64,000 nt of DNA from the NCBI RefSeq assembly GCF_000004075.3, contig NC_026661.2:2356001-2420000 (forward strand). The letters run 5' to 3'. Below, piece by piece: positions 35,020 to 48,077 of the stretch; the stretch's first letter is position 1; each line of letters opens with the position of its first letter. This DNA comes from Cucumis sativus (lineage: Eukaryota > Streptophyta > Magnoliopsida > Cucurbitales > Cucurbitaceae). The translations under genes and the position numbers were made by a program. The notes below the pieces were generated by a model. That model had not been told where the DNA came from. It did not search any database and saw only the letters and a list, made by a program, of their open reading frames with translations.

Positions 35020-35024
35020 GGATA

Positions 35025-36007
35025 ATAATAGACTTGAGTAATATTATTGAGAAGTGAGTGATTTTGAATTAAATTGCTCGCTCGATTTAGTAGTTCGTGA
35101 ATTCTCATTTAAAATGTGAGTAAGATCAACTTATTCGGGGACCTTCGATATATTGGGTATTGAAGTGTTTTTTATATTTGCTATGTATTTTTTTAGGGTA
35201 AGGATGGAGAATGCCCCTTCACCCCGACTCGACACTGTTGCCAATCCTATGGAGCATAATTATTATAACATGTTGCCAATCTTAACTTAGGACAAGACAA
35301 GAATTAAAATGAATACAATTTCTAAAAATAATGACAAAAATGATATAAGTTTCAATTTTATAGAAATATGAATGCAAATCCGAATAGAATTAGATATTAA
35401 TAGATATTTATGAAATTATTAAAAAATAAAAAAAATATATTAGCAAAATTAATAGATATACTTTATACCTAGCTAAGATATATTATATGAAAAGTTGCAT
35501 CAAATAACTAAAATATTTAAAATAAAAACAGCTCATGACACATATGGCAAAATAAGTGATATCATATGGTAATCATAACATATCATCTATCCATAATAAT
35601 TTTTTTTGTTATTTTTGCAAAAGCCCCTTAAATATCACACGATTTTGTACGCTTTTTATGTTTCATGTATTTATTTTTAAAATGTTTTTTTTTATTAATT
35701 ATCCGAATCATTAACCCGTAGAATATCAATATATCAAAAATGTAAATATCTCAAATAAGACTAGAACATAAAATAGTAAATATGAAATGATCTTATTTTA
35801 TTTGTAAATCAAAGATACTAATTTCTAATACATGATATGGAAGCAAATTTGTTTTATTCCAAACTTCAATGGCAACATTGTTTCACTAAATCCAAAATAG
35901 ATAACTTCTACCATAACAATCCAGACTTAATTAAGATTGACCTAAATACTTTATTCAGTAATCAAATTCATCTCCCTTGTATGAAGTTGTTAGAAAAGGA
36001 AGTGATG
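35025..36007. other. Gene-free AT-rich stretch
   Basis: Nothing coding recognised. 35500-35640 shares phrases with the block B insert at 12801-13030. 35200-35240 has a small GC-richer patch (GAATGCCCCTTCACCCCGAC) of unknown origin. Confidence 0.5.
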
Positions 36008-37392
36008 TCATGGATAAATCTCTATCAGAGACCTTAAGTCTAAAATAGGGAAGATCTTGTAGGCCCTAAATCCAGCTTCTTTAATCAATTTAGCCCATTC
36101 CTTTTCCTCTCTTTCTTTTCCTCCAGGTACAATCATCATCAACATGTCGTACAATAGTTGTGTCTCAATTGAATCTGCATCATTTTTCGTATTAAATAAC
36201 ACCAAATCAATTACCATCACTTTCCCTTTCTTACTACCACTGCCTGTGATTGCTTCTTTGCACTTCTTCAAAATCTCCACACATTCTTCATCGCTCCAGT
36301 CGTGTAATATCCACTATTTTAGTCACCACAAACGATTATTGGATTTTATAATATAAGCATATACAGCAAGAATCGTTTAGGAAGATTAAAAGAAACTAGT
36401 GGATATGCTTTATTGGTGAATTTTAAATAAATGTCTTCTTCAGTTGCACACAACAATTTTATTTCGATTTCTGATTATATTTTGTAAAGAAAAAATTAAT
36501 TTCAAACGTAACTATATTTGTAGTTCTTCAAAAACAAAAAACGACGGTGGCAAGGAAACAAAAAGATGTTATCTAATGGAGCCATATGTGTATAAAAAGA
36601 AAAACAAAAGAAATTAGGTTCTACCTTCAACAGAATAGTATCAGCCGGAGGAATAAGGGTAAACATATCTCCTTCAACATATTTGAAGTTTGGTTGATCT
36701 CCCTTCAAATGAGCCACTACTTGGGGAAGATCCAACACAGTGCATTCCATTTGTGGAAAAGCTTGGGAAATGGCTTTGGCCACAGTTCCTGTGCCACCAC
36801 CAACATCAACCAACGACTCAACTCCTTCAAAAACACTTCTATGTTTTTCCAATAACACATTAATCACCAACCTCGCATCACTCGCCATGCCTGCATTAAA
36901 AACCTCCCCTTCTTTTGGCTTATTCCTCATGTACTTCCAGAAGGGCACTCCGTGTGCTGTCTCGAATGGCGTTTGGTCGTCAGTCTGGAACCAGATTGAG
37001 AGGAACTGCCATGGATCTGTGAGGGCTGGCTGGAGCATGGAAAGTAGGAAAGGAGATACAGCACAAGGATTGTCTTTAAGGAGAAGGCGAGATGAATTGG
37101 TAAGAATATATCCTTCTTCTTGTTGAACAAAGAAACCAGAGTGAGTTAGTAAACGCATCAAACGGTATATGAATTGGGTTTTATTAGGATGAAGTTGGAG
37201 AGATGAAACAAGAATAGAGAGAGGCACAGGGTTGGGTCCATGGCTATGGATGGCGTCTGGAATTCCAAGTTGGATTGCACATTTGAGAGACATTGAGTTT
37301 ATGAAGTTGAAGATGTGATTCCATACGTGAGATTGAGCTTCTAACAACTCATCCCCTCCCATTGCCAACATCTTTCCACCCTCCATATTCAT
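36008..37392 (-). CDS. O-methyltransferase copy 3, intact, 357 aa
   Basis: Exon 1 is 37392-36625 (256 codons), intron 36624-36314 with GT..AG, exon 2 36313-36008 ending in TGA. Class II plant OMT of the COMT/isoflavone/resveratrol OMT group: a SAM-dependent cytosolic dimer that methylates a hydroxyl on a phenolic or related small molecule. Residues 1-110 are the dimerisation domain. The SAM site is LVDVGGGTG (194-202) with DLPQVV (221-226) and EGDMF (240-244). The catalytic base is His 260 in LHDW, helped by Asp 292 and Glu 323 (GGKER). Length is normal for the family. Unlike its relatives in this window there is no lesion, so this is the likely functional gene. Exact substrate is not predictable here. 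The longer open frame starting at 37593 is upstream leader. Confidence 0.92.
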
Positions 37393-37468
37393 ATTCAGAA
37401 CAGAAAGAGAGAAATAATTTTCAAAACACACTTTGTTGATGTGTCCAATTGTGATTGCATTTCGTCCA

Positions 37469-37477
37469 TTTATATAC
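37469..37477 (-). promoter_or_regulatory. TATA box of OMT copy 3
   Basis: GTATATAAA on the minus strand about 77 bases before the ATG at 37392, at the same distance as in the OMT copy at 10349. Confidence 0.5.
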
Positions 37478-38353
37478 AAATCCTTAGGCATTTTCAAGAA
37501 GAAACAAAATGATATTAAATTGAAACTTTGGGGTGAAAGATCATCTTTTGTGTTTGAACTACTTTTTAATATAATTTGGAATAGCACATGCATGGTCGAT
37601 TTTAATTATTTAATCTTTATACCTAACTTTATAATATATTGGTAACACAATTTAGTAGTCTCCTAGTTTTAAATTTATTCTATAATATATTAACCTTAAA
37701 AAAACGTGAAATTATTAAACTGATATCATCTTTCACTGTTATGTGTGTAATCTCCATGATCTTTTTTCTATTATTATTCTTTTATTTAGTCAGTAGCATT
37801 GGGATGGGATAGACATCAAATCTAAGATAAGGAGCAAACCAATGGCTCTATTATATAATCAACATCTAAAGTTTAAAATAAACCTTAAATTATTAGATTG
37901 GGATAGACATCAAAGATTAAGCTATATGATTGCAACTAATTAATATTTACTTTCTTATCAACTAGTTGGATATATTTTATAAGCAAAAAGAAAGCACCGT
38001 GTGAAAAGACTAATAACATGTACCAACCTCCATAGTTGATAATAAATAATAAAAGCACTTTTAAAAACATCAAATAAATTAAAATATTTATAAGTTATTG
38101 TAGATACCGTATTTTGTCCTGTATTTTTATTTTTTTTATTAATTTATTTATTATTTTTTAAAAGAATTTGAATTTGAATTTAAATTTAAATTCTAAAATT
38201 TAAATCTTAATTTTTAAATTTATGTTATAAAACAAAAACAAAAATAAAAACATATTTAAAATTAAATTTAAAAGTAAAGATTTTTTTTTTCTCCCTATTT
38301 TTCTCAATCATCCCCTGTTTGTTTTCGTGAGTCACAACTCTCCCACTTTCTCT

Positions 38354-38465
38354 CAATCTCTCACGTTCTCCCACTCTTCCACCTTCTTCTCCAATCTCTC
38401 ACGTTCTCCCACTCTTCCACTTTCTTCCCCAATCTCTCACGTTCTCCCACTCTTCCACATTTCTC
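38354..38465. repeat. Three-copy ~38-bp minisatellite in the solo LTR
   Basis: Unit CAATCTCTCACGTTCTCCCA-CTCTTCCAC-TTCTTC repeated three times in a pyrimidine-rich strand. Confidence 0.85.
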
Positions 38466-38739
38466 TGTACTCATTTCACTATCTAAACCTACTTCACTTC
38501 TATCTAAAAAAGGAGACATTTCCCTATAAAAAGAGAATGAGAAAATTCAATTGGGGGGAGAAATTTTCTTTTTTTTTTTTTTTTTTTGCTGGAGAATTAT
38601 TTGATAGAGAAGAGAGACACGTAAAAGAAATATTTTGGAAAAATGTGAAGATGATCAACTCAGAACATTTTGCATTTAACGCAGACCTTGTAAGTTCTTT
38701 TTTTTTATTATTATTCAAGTTGATGATACTGGCTTAATT

Positions 38740-40080
38740 ATTTGACACACATTTGGGTGCTGTCTTAATTATTCATTTAAATCACTCATTAATTAGAGGT
38801 TGAGTTAATCATTTGACACTCATTTCACATCTTTTAATTATTTGCATCATTTGGCTCCCATTTGACTCTTTGATTGTTGCCTTAATTAATTAGTGTTTGT
38901 TTTGCATTTGATTACACTTATTTATGCACATCTATTTGGCCATTTGACTATTCTGATGGTTGAGTTCTGCATCTGTTTAATTATTTGACACCCATTTGAA
39001 TGTTGTGAGTTAATTATCTGATTTGACTGCTATTAATTATTTCATTTGGTTAATTAATTATGTTAATTATTTGATCTGTGTTAATTTTCTACATCATCAT
39101 TAATTATTTGACATCCATTTGACCATTGGACTATTTTGATTGCTGTGTTCTGCATCTAGTTAATTAATTTGACACCCATTGGCTGATTAATTAGTTTTTT
39201 TTGCATCTGTTTAATTATTTGGCATCCATTTGGCTACTACCTTAATTAATCCGTGGGTTCTTGATTAATTATTTGAATTATTTGACATCCATTTGCGCTA
39301 TGTTAATTATTTCATTTAGTTAATTAATTAAATGATTTGTTAATTATTTGATTGATGTCTTAATTATTTAACACTAATTTGACATACTGATTTAATTCTT
39401 TGCTATCTTTTTAATTATCTAGGCATCCATTTTACATTCTGTGTTAATTGTGTGTATCCATTTGGTATCTTGCTTTAATAATTATCAATTTGGCATATAT
39501 GTTAATTATGCATTTGAAAATAACTATTCATTTGACATACTCTCTTAATTATGCATTGTTAATTAATTAGCACAATGTATTTGACGGTTTTAATTTTTGG
39601 CCTCCTCCATTGTGAGCAAATTATTTGCATATTGTTAACTTATTTTGGCACTCATTTGGCATCTTATGTCAATTACGCATTCAAATTATTTGTATTCTGT
39701 ATTAATTAATTAATCATTAAAACTATTTGACATCCATTGGGTACTGTGATTATTTATTGGCATCTTGCATTAAACCTACTTTGACATCTGCAGTTAATTA
39801 TTATTTCACCCATTTGACATCCTCGAGTAATTATTTATTGCTCTAGTCTGGCATAATTAATTATTTTGCATATTTCTGAATTAATTAATTAATTTGCCTA
39901 TTTCTGCATTAATTAATTATTTTGCATCCTTTTGAATTAATTAATTATTTTACATGTTTTGAATTAATTAATTATTTTGCATCATTATGCATTAATTAAT
40001 TATCTTGCATGTGTTGTATTAATTAATCATCTTGTACATTTTGCGTATTGCTTACATTATCCTGTATTTGTTTTATGCAT
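38740..40080. repeat. Long degenerate TTAATTATTTGACATCCATTTG array
   Basis: Dozens of imperfect units of about 20-60 bases built on TTAATTATTTGACA-CCATTTG-, drifting to TTAATTAATTATTTTGCAT toward the right. Fills half of the solo LTR; AT-rich and non-coding. Confidence 0.85.
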
Positions 40081-40852
40081 TTATTTTATCTCAGCATATT
40101 ACCCTTTAAGTATTTTTCAAATTTCATAATGTTTTATCATTGTTATTATTCATTTTTCAATTTAAATATAAAAATGTAAATTGGAGAAAAAGTATTATTT
40201 TTTATGGATTTTATAATTTATAATCCATGAATACATGAAATTTTTCTGTTTGAAATTTAATTAATAGATTGATTTTAAATAAACACATTTCATATTTTAA
40301 ATGAGACTGAGTAGTGTTTTCATTCTAGATACATGAAATTTCTCATTTCATATTTTAAATTTCTCATGAAATTTCTCATTAATCTCATTCTAGATACATG
40401 ATAGAGATTAAAATATAAGTTTTGGTATCTTAATATTCTTAAGGTGAATAAAAATCTTTTAAAACAAAAATAAACTTAATTTTTCTAATGGCTCCTATGC
40501 CACCCATAATCATCAATTCATGCTTAGGTTTTACTTTCTTCGATATGAATTGATAAACATGAGACATTTAAACAAAACCTAAATAAAAACTTTGTTTTGT
40601 GAACCTCTCTAATTTAATTTAAAAGATAAAATTGGATAACCATTTTTTAGGTGTTGTAGGGTGCTAACACCTTCCCTACACACAACTGACTCGCGAACTT
40701 AAATATCTGAATGTACGCAGACCATTTTTTTTTCTTTTTTGGGTGACCAATCACACCCTAATATGGTTGGTGGCGACTCCAAAACTATTTATTAAAATTA
40801 AATAAACGGGGAGGTCGGCCGCTCCGCGTAGTGATTACGTCGCGACGGTTAT

Positions 40853-43700
40853 AACAATATTTCATCAACGTTTCTATTATCAATATCTATTATTGATAAA
40901 TAATTTTATTAAGTAAAATTTTTTATTATTATCTATTATTTATGAAATTTAAAAATTTTGCTATACGTTAATAAATATTTTATCAAATTTACTATTTTTG
41001 ACAAGAGACTCTTACAAAAACAGTACGACAATTCATCTCATTACATTTTCTAAATTGTAAAAATAGTAAATTTAAAAATTGATAATCCTGTAATCCTATA
41101 ATTATCATTTGATAATTGTCTAATTGTCTGATACCACTGATTTTGTACAATATAAAAAAATAATAAATGTGATGTGTTGTTTTTTTAGAATATTTTTGTG
41201 ATTGGATGTAATTTTGTTTTTGACAATTATCTTAAATAATTTTATTAATTAAGAAAATTTTATAGATAGTACACAAAATAAATATATTTAGAAAAGCCTT
41301 TTAAATGAATTAAAAAAAGAAAAAGTTAATCGTGTTTTGCTAACTTTTTTTAATTAGGTTTAATTATTTAATTAAAATTTAAGCAATGGCCAGCTATACA
41401 CAACTAACAAGTAGGATATAATATATACTCCTACTGTTCGTTTTTCGGCTCAGATCTTGAGGTATAGTGATACAAAATATATTAATTAGGTGCTAGTTGC
41501 AAATTATTTGATTTTTTTATTTCGGGTTGTGAAAATTAAGCCTTATTTTTAATTCTTTTTTAAAAAGTAAGGCTTATTTCTTTTTCTTTTTTTTTCCTTT
41601 TGTGATCTACCTTTTAAGGATATTTCAAAAATCAAGCTCATAATGAAACTATCGAAGAATGATGAGGAGACCAATTTTCTATTTGCATCCACACTGATAG
41701 AAGCTCTCTGAAAAGAACTTCATCTACCCACTTTAATTTGTGTTCCTTCTTCCACAGTTTTAATGGTTTATTTGTTCGTATGGTTTTCAAGACAATGGAC
41801 GTTAAAGAAATAATTCAAATAATTTGAGCCAAAAGCAAGAAATACTGACAACACATCATTTTGGATCAAACGAGAGGAGAAAGGGACAAATTGCGAAATT
41901 GAAGAAGAGACACAAAACTACAAACTCTTGCCCCTAACAGGATCCAAGGGCACCGTCGCAACGCTGACACCACCAACGAATATCATGCGGGCGCCCTACA
42001 GCATCGGCACACTAAGCAGTATACAAAACATATTTCATTCAAAACCCCACTGACTTAAGAATTAAATCAAATTGAAACTAAACAAAAACATAACTGAAAC
42101 TAAATTCATATAGTTAGATTCGGTTTATTATAACTTGAAACTGAGTTTATGTGATTTCGTTCCGTTTAAAACTAAATAAGTATTAAAACAAAACCAAATT
42201 GCTTTATAATTTAAATATATATATATTTTACATAGAGAAATTGTAAAAAATAACAAATTTTCCAATTTTGATATGCTTCTCACCAATTCAACTATTTATT
42301 GAAAACAAGATAGAGTAGATTTAATAGATTTTTAGAATACATCCTCAGAAACTAGCAAATTCACCAATAATTTTGAGCAAAAAATTATTTACAAGATTGG
42401 TTCAATCAGAATTGATCATTAAACATGACATGAAAAAAAAAGTTTTAGAAGAGTTATTTAAGGCATGGAAAAGGATTTCTACATTTGTTTTTTAATTTGG
42501 CCTTTAATTAATTAGTATGCAAATTTTGTAGTTTTTAGGTTTTGCTTTCTTCTTCTTTTTAAAAAGGTTTTTGTATTTAGATGGTGAATATCAATATTAA
42601 AAAGCTTGTGTTTATTCAAACGCTTATGGTGTTATCTTTTTTTATTTAAAAAAAAGCACATTTGATATTAAAAATTAATTTTGTGGTTAGTTGTCTTCAG
42701 ATCTAAAAATGACCATAGTAGACTCTAGATTTGATATAAGTAACTTTTTTTGTCAGTGTTTACATTTAACGAACATATATTTTATAAATTAAAAGAAAAT
42801 ATAGTGAATCAATTAGGAGACTAATCAATGTAATATTTATTTTAAAAGCTTTTTGCAATAAATCCATTAATTCGTTTTTCTCATTTTAAATATTTGATTT
42901 CTTTAGAATATTCCTTCAAAGTTTTATGTTATAAATAAATTTGGTTTAACGTGTTATGTTATAATTAAATTTGGTGATATTTAGTCTTTTTGAAATACAT
43001 GTTTCACTCACATGCTTTGTAAGAAAATTCTATATAGATCATTATTCCAAGCTAAAACTTCTTACGATTTAGCCATCCAAAAGAAAGGTACACCTTAGTA
43101 ATTATGTTAAGCTAATTTTATGATAGATTGAAAGAGGTCAGTGACAATATTTCATTAGACTATTGCCTATGCACATTAGAATTAATGTACATCTTCAACA
43201 CGAAAGTTGACAAATGAATTTAGAAATGAAAATGGAGAAAAATAGGTGGAGTTTAAGCACAACATTCTATTATTACTTTAATTCAATCTTCTATGGAAAT
43301 GATAGAAAACAGCTGAAAATCTTGATATTGATGGAGATGTATTTTACCTATTATTGCAATATTTCATTGATATGTCAGTCAAATGACCTATGCCCAACTT
43401 GACCACTGATCAAGTCATATACCGATGAAACATTACTAATTTTTCAATAATACACACAAGTTTCCAAATGATTAAGTAATTGAATGAGAGAGAATATATG
43501 AAGGAAACTTGAGATCAGGATATCATTGACCTCCTTGAAAAAATTGCTGGTCTTTTGCTATGTTTATTGTCTGAGTTGTCTGCTATTAGTGTAATTTATG
43601 TTTGGTTCTTCCTCATGTAACATCTTTTTTCTAGTGTATCCTTATGATAAATCTATCAATTTTTTTTTTTTTTTTGGAGATTTAGAATGATTTTGACCAC
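40853..43700. other. Gene-free region
   Basis: No coding sequence recognised. 41015-41180 is a repeat also found at 58395-58580 (shared phrases TCTAAATT-ACAAAATAG-AAATTTAAAA, TGTCTAAT-TCACTAATTTTGT). 41930-42020 is a small GC-rich patch (GGGCACCGTCGCAACGCTGA, GCGGGCGCCCTACAGC) that looks like retroelement debris. Confidence 0.5.
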
Positions 43701-43725
43701 ATGGTTATATTGGTACAATTTGTAG

Positions 43726-43857
43726 CTTATTGAAAATGGATTTGAAGGAGATGTTGATTCTGGCGGTGAAGAAGATGAAACGGAGGACACTGATGGTGTG
43801 AAAGTAGAACATCTACACATTTCAGATTATCAAGATTTTGCACTAATATCCGATTGA
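43726..43857 (+). pseudogene. Acidic C-terminal exon inside a CACTA remnant
   Basis: After an AG acceptor, 43 codons run open to TGA, rich in Asp/Glu (EGDVDSGGEEDETEDTDG). Placed about 330 bases before a CACTA subterminal array, where the last exon of a transposon gene would sit. Upstream exons were not identified. Confidence 0.35.
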
Positions 43858-44189
43858 TTTACTATAGTGATGAAGCTACCAAATAAGTGATTGATGTTTG
43901 ATTCGTGACAAGACTTGTTGTAATTTAGTTATCTATGACAATACATTGCATTTAGTTTCTTTGTAAAAATATATTACCAAGGTTTAGTTTCTATTTTACT
44001 TGTATTTATCCATTTGGGAAAATTCAATAGATTTAGTGTACTTAGTTTTTTTTGGAAAAATGTTATCTGTGTTATTGTTATACATGAAAGTTCTTATTTA
44101 TATGTGTACTAGTTTTGTGTTAAAATAGAATCATTGGATAATAGAAAAAAAAAATTGAATTATAATTTTTTTTTAAAAAAAAATTCATA

Positions 44190-44447
44190 ACATACTTGAC
44201 GGTTTTAAAATGTCATAAACAAGTGCATTCTTGACGGTTTTTCAATGTCATAAATAATCAATTTCTTGACGGTTATTAAATGTCATGAATACTTATACTC
44301 TTGATGGTTTTAAGTTGTCATAAACATTCACACTCTTCGATTTTTAACTATCATAAACATTTGGCTTCAAGGACGATTTTAAAACCGTCAAGAATAGTGA
44401 TTATTGATAGTTTAAAAACGTCAAGAGAGTCTGTTTTTGTAGTAGTG
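44190..44447. mobile_element. 3' end of a second CACTA element
   Basis: Repeats of the type CTTGACGGTTTTAAAATGTCATAAAC lead to the terminal CTGTTTTTGTAGTAGTG ending at 44447, matching the right end of the 14704-18279 element. No matching left terminus (CACTACTACAAAAAC) was found upstream in the window, so the element is truncated or its left end has decayed. Confidence 0.8.
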
Positions 44448-46432
44448 TTTTTTAATCATATTTTTACGTCCTTTGAATCTATCTCATTTAGATACGACAA
44501 TGGACAATCTTTAGAGAAAAAAAACTCTTTTATGAAAATAAATTTAAAATTTTTCTCATTAATATTAGTTTGACATAAAATATTTTTTAAAATATAAATA
44601 CTAATATAAAAACCAATGAAGATATTCAATTAAATATTTTTATGGATAAAATGATAAAAGGACATTTTGTTTGCATCTAATCATTAACAAACATAGTGAG
44701 TGTTTATCAATTTTTATCAATGGGTGTTCGTTTCGATTGAATTTAAAATTTTGATATATATAGAAAATATTTTAATTGTCAAAATTTGGTTGTAGTTGGT
44801 AAATATTTTAATTTATTTTATTATTTAAAAAAATATGTGTTAGTACTACATGTATATGTATATTATTCATACACGTAGGTATATAATCTCAACTCACTCA
44901 ACTCACATTCACGTCCCTCCACCGGTGATCGGCCACCGCTCCAACTCCTCTCACCTCATGGCTCCACCTCCAGCCGGCAGCCAGTACCCTCGTAAAATGA
45001 TGCAACATGATAACTCTTGGTTTGGGCTTTGGGTTCTTGGTCAGATATCAATGTTCTGATTTTTTTTATTTGATGTTTTAGAAATTTTGTTAAACTAAGT
45101 GCGAGAGATCAATTGGTTTATCTGCGTTGTTTGATTTATGTTTCTTTGATTTTTAGTAATAAATGATTGGGTTTCTCTTTGTTGGAGTATTGGAGAAAGA
45201 TTGGAGATGGCAGGAGTTGGGAGTGTTCCTATCAAATGGATTTGATCATAAGTGTTTGCGATATTTATCTGAATGGATGTTGAAAATAAATTCTAGTTTT
45301 TTTCTTTTCTTTTTCTCTGTATATGTTGTTAGCTTATTCATTTAGCCTAATGAATTAGAAGCATTGTTAAAGATCGGCAGTATATGTTTATTTCCATAAA
45401 CCAATTTTCTTGAATTTATTTCCATGAACTAATTAGACTAGATAGTGAATCAATTGCTAGAATTAGTAAGCAAAATCATATCTCTAGCATTTGTCACAAC
45501 TTGTAACATGATTAGAATCATAACCAAATCCGTTTCTATCCTCCAGTTGCGTTTAATATATTATTCTTTGAAGAAATTATTGTTGTTGATTGATTTCATT
45601 TCATTTCATTTTCGTTTGAATGCAAATTTATTTTCCTTGTACAAAATCACCAACAAAAACCCCCTTGTTTACTTTGGAATGTGTGATAATTTCTAGAAAA
45701 CAAAGTAATAGGCTCCCTGTTACAAGACATGTTCACTAGCTACAAGTTCATTAGGGTGGTTTTAAAATTCATTTTTAAAAATTTAATTATGATAATTTTA
45801 ATTATAATTATGATAATTTTAAAAATAATAATTGAGTAGAAAACAACATTTTTTAAAATTTGTAAATATAACAAAATCTATATGCAAGTATAGCAAAATC
45901 TAATATAAATCTATAGCTGATAGACTCTTATAACTATCATTAATGAATCAATATTTACAACATCATCTATATATTGACAGAGTTCAGTTTTAAAAAAATT
46001 TAAAATGTTTATAAAAAAATGTAACGGCTATATGAAAAAAAGAAAAAGAAAAAGTTTAATGTAATAAATCTAAGTTTTGGGCCTTTCAACATTGGATTAG
46101 AAGACTGAGTTTGGGTTCATAGGCCCATCGTCTTTTAACGTAGTTTGCTGAAATCAAATTCCAGATTGTAACGGCGAAACGCATTTCTTTCTCGATTGTT
46201 CGGCCTGCGATCCATCCACCCGTCGCTGTCAGCATTTGATTTCTTCCTCTCGATTCCAAATTTCTGTTTCTTCTTTTCTAATTCTCTTTCTTCTTCCTCA
46301 CGCATTATGATTGCAGAATCGGATACCCGGTCAACACTGATTCACTTCAGCAGTCAACTTTTCTATTTCTTCCCCACCTCTTCAGTTTCCTTCACTTCTA
46401 TGTTCTGAAGCTCGATTGGAGTTCCTCTAGAA
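44448..46432. other. Intergenic, one doubtful small open frame
   Basis: A short open frame from ATG 44958 to the stop near 45058 (MAPPPAGSQYPRKMMQHDNS...) has higher GC and could be a small or partial exon; no family recognised. The rest is AT-rich, apart from the repeat at 45800. Confidence 0.3.
45800..46045. repeat. ATGATAGAC-family element, copy 5
   Basis: Diverged copy: TTTTTTAAAATTTGTAAATATAAC..., CTATAGCTGATAGACTC, ATATTTACAACATCATCTAT. Confidence 0.55.
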
Positions 46433-48077
46433 ATGATCCTCCCTGTTGTAAAGTTGGGGGCTCTTGCTCTTAAAACCATCTGCAAACCCATCGCCAATCG
46501 CCTCAAGAAGGAAGCTGGATTGCATCCGAAGTTTAGGCAGTGTATTATCAACTTCGCACAGGTTTCATTTCTTTTCATGTAATTACACGGTTTTCTTGCT
46601 TGTTGTTTACACTTGCAATTATGATCCATTTGGCACCAATGGGTTGGATTTTCTTGGAATAATGACATGCTTAAACTTATATGTTCCATGAGTAGTAGCT
46701 CTTAGGAGAAAGTTTAAATGTAAACTCTACTGCTATAAAATTCTGCAGTCTAAGACTCGGTAACTTGATGTGTATGTTAATATTTCGAAGTTTGTGGAAT
46801 CAGTTGTTTCACATTTGATGCAACCCAATGATTTGTTTACTCTTCTCCTAGAGATATGTTCCGTCATATAAATAAGTTAGGTGTTCATGGAATGCTGATA
46901 GGTTTATTGCTCATTAACCTCATAGTTTGCTTTGTTAACATGAATTCTTCTTTGTGGAATGGATTATAAGATGTTGTCATATTGTACTTCTTATATGGAA
47001 CCAGGCAAATCATCGGTTTTCGACAAATGTACAACGTAGAATATATGGTTATGCAACAGATGTTGCCATTCGTCCTCTGAATGAAGAGAAAGCTGTCCAA
47101 GCTGCGGCAGATCTTCTCGGGGAGCTCTTTGTATTCACGGTAAAATGATTTCATCTCTCTCTCTCTCCCCGTCCCTTTTTCTTTTAGAAGAATTGTCTCA
47201 GGGTTTGTTTTTACTGTGTCTTTATTCTGCTTTGTAAAGAAGGATTTTTGTTATTCTTCCTACTGGGATATTTTGATTAGTAAAATTATATCTCATTCAC
47301 ATCGAAATATACAGATAACAATTGATTTACAATGTTTACCAATTCTCATTTGGTTACAATGGGATGAAAACAAGTTTTTTGTTGAACATGTGAACTGGCC
47401 TTTTGGAGAAGTATATTACTTCCACCAAGTTATCCAATGTGCCAAAAGAAAAAACAACTTTAGACATTAGGGATCCGTATACTTATTATCATAATTCTTC
47501 ACTAGAAGTGCGTATTTCCCAATTTTAATATCAGCTGTACTATCCCCATAGGTTGCTGGAACTGCTATTATTTTTGAGGTGCAAAGAAGTTCGAGGTCGG
47601 AAGCAAGAAAGGAGGAGCTCCGCAGGCAAGAATTGGAGGTATTTGGAGTTTCTATTCCTTTTTGTATCTGTTCCCTTCTTTTGTTTTCAGAATCAAAAGA
47701 ATTATGTCTTCTTTAACAGTTGTGAATTTATTACAAAACAATAAAATTAGATATCAGTTATAGTTCGCATTCCCGAAATTATACAGAATTGTACCAATGA
47801 CAATGCAATTTGTTCCACCAGAAACTTTTGTTTCACACACAAGTGCTTCATTGCTCTGACTTTAATTTAAAATAATGTATAAGCGTAAATATCTTTACAT
47901 GTTTGTTCCTGCTTATAGGCGATGAAGCAAAGGGATGATGATATAGCCCGAGAAATAGAAATTCTTAAACAAAAGATCGAAAATCTAGAAGAGTTGTCCA
48001 AGGGAAGAGGTCTAACTGGCTTATTTCACTTCAGGCATCCGCATACTACGGAAGGTGAAAACGTGAAACACTCTTGA
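46433..48077 (+). CDS. OPA3: OPA3-like protein, four exons, 169 aa
   Basis: Exons 46433-46561, 47005-47139, 47552-47638 and 47919-48077, all with GT..AG introns and whole codons in each exon. The start MILPVVKLGALALKTICKPIAN is the typical OPA3 opening, with a hydrophobic N-terminus thought to direct the protein to mitochondria. It continues FSTNVQRRIYGYATDVAIRPLNEEKAVQAAADLLGE (split by no intron), then a membrane-prone VAGTAIIFEV and a charged coiled-coil tail (RKEELRRQELE, ILKQKIENLEELSK). The animal protein is an inner- or outer-membrane mitochondrial factor tied to mitochondrial shape; the plant role is little studied. A poly(A) signal AATAAA lies at 48435. Complete and with no lesion. 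Confidence 0.93.

Larger units (their letters stand above)
38099..40847. mobile_element. Solo LTR of a large retrotransposon, 2749 bp
   Basis: Begins TGTAGATACCGTATTTTGTCC and ends CGTCGCGACG. GTTAT is duplicated exactly on each side (38094-38098, 40848-40852). Near the right end are phrases common in Ty3/gypsy Ogre/Tat-like LTRs (GGTGCTAACACCTTCCCTACA at about 40658 and TGGTGGCGACTCCAAAA at about 40768). No gag or pol is present. The last base pair is CG rather than CA, probably one mutation. The 38327-38737 open frame is low-complexity sequence inside the LTR, not a gene. Confidence 0.75.

Noticed and set aside
36502-37593. Single long open frame over OMT copy 3 exon 1
   Set aside because: Includes leader codons and reads through a good splice donor; the spliced two-exon model matches the paralogues and has the family C-terminus.
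38327-38737. 136-residue open frame
   Set aside because: Translation of a CT-rich minisatellite and a T run inside the solo LTR.
45163-45345. 60-residue plus-strand frame
   Set aside because: AT-rich, ends in a Phe/Leu run, no splice or family support.
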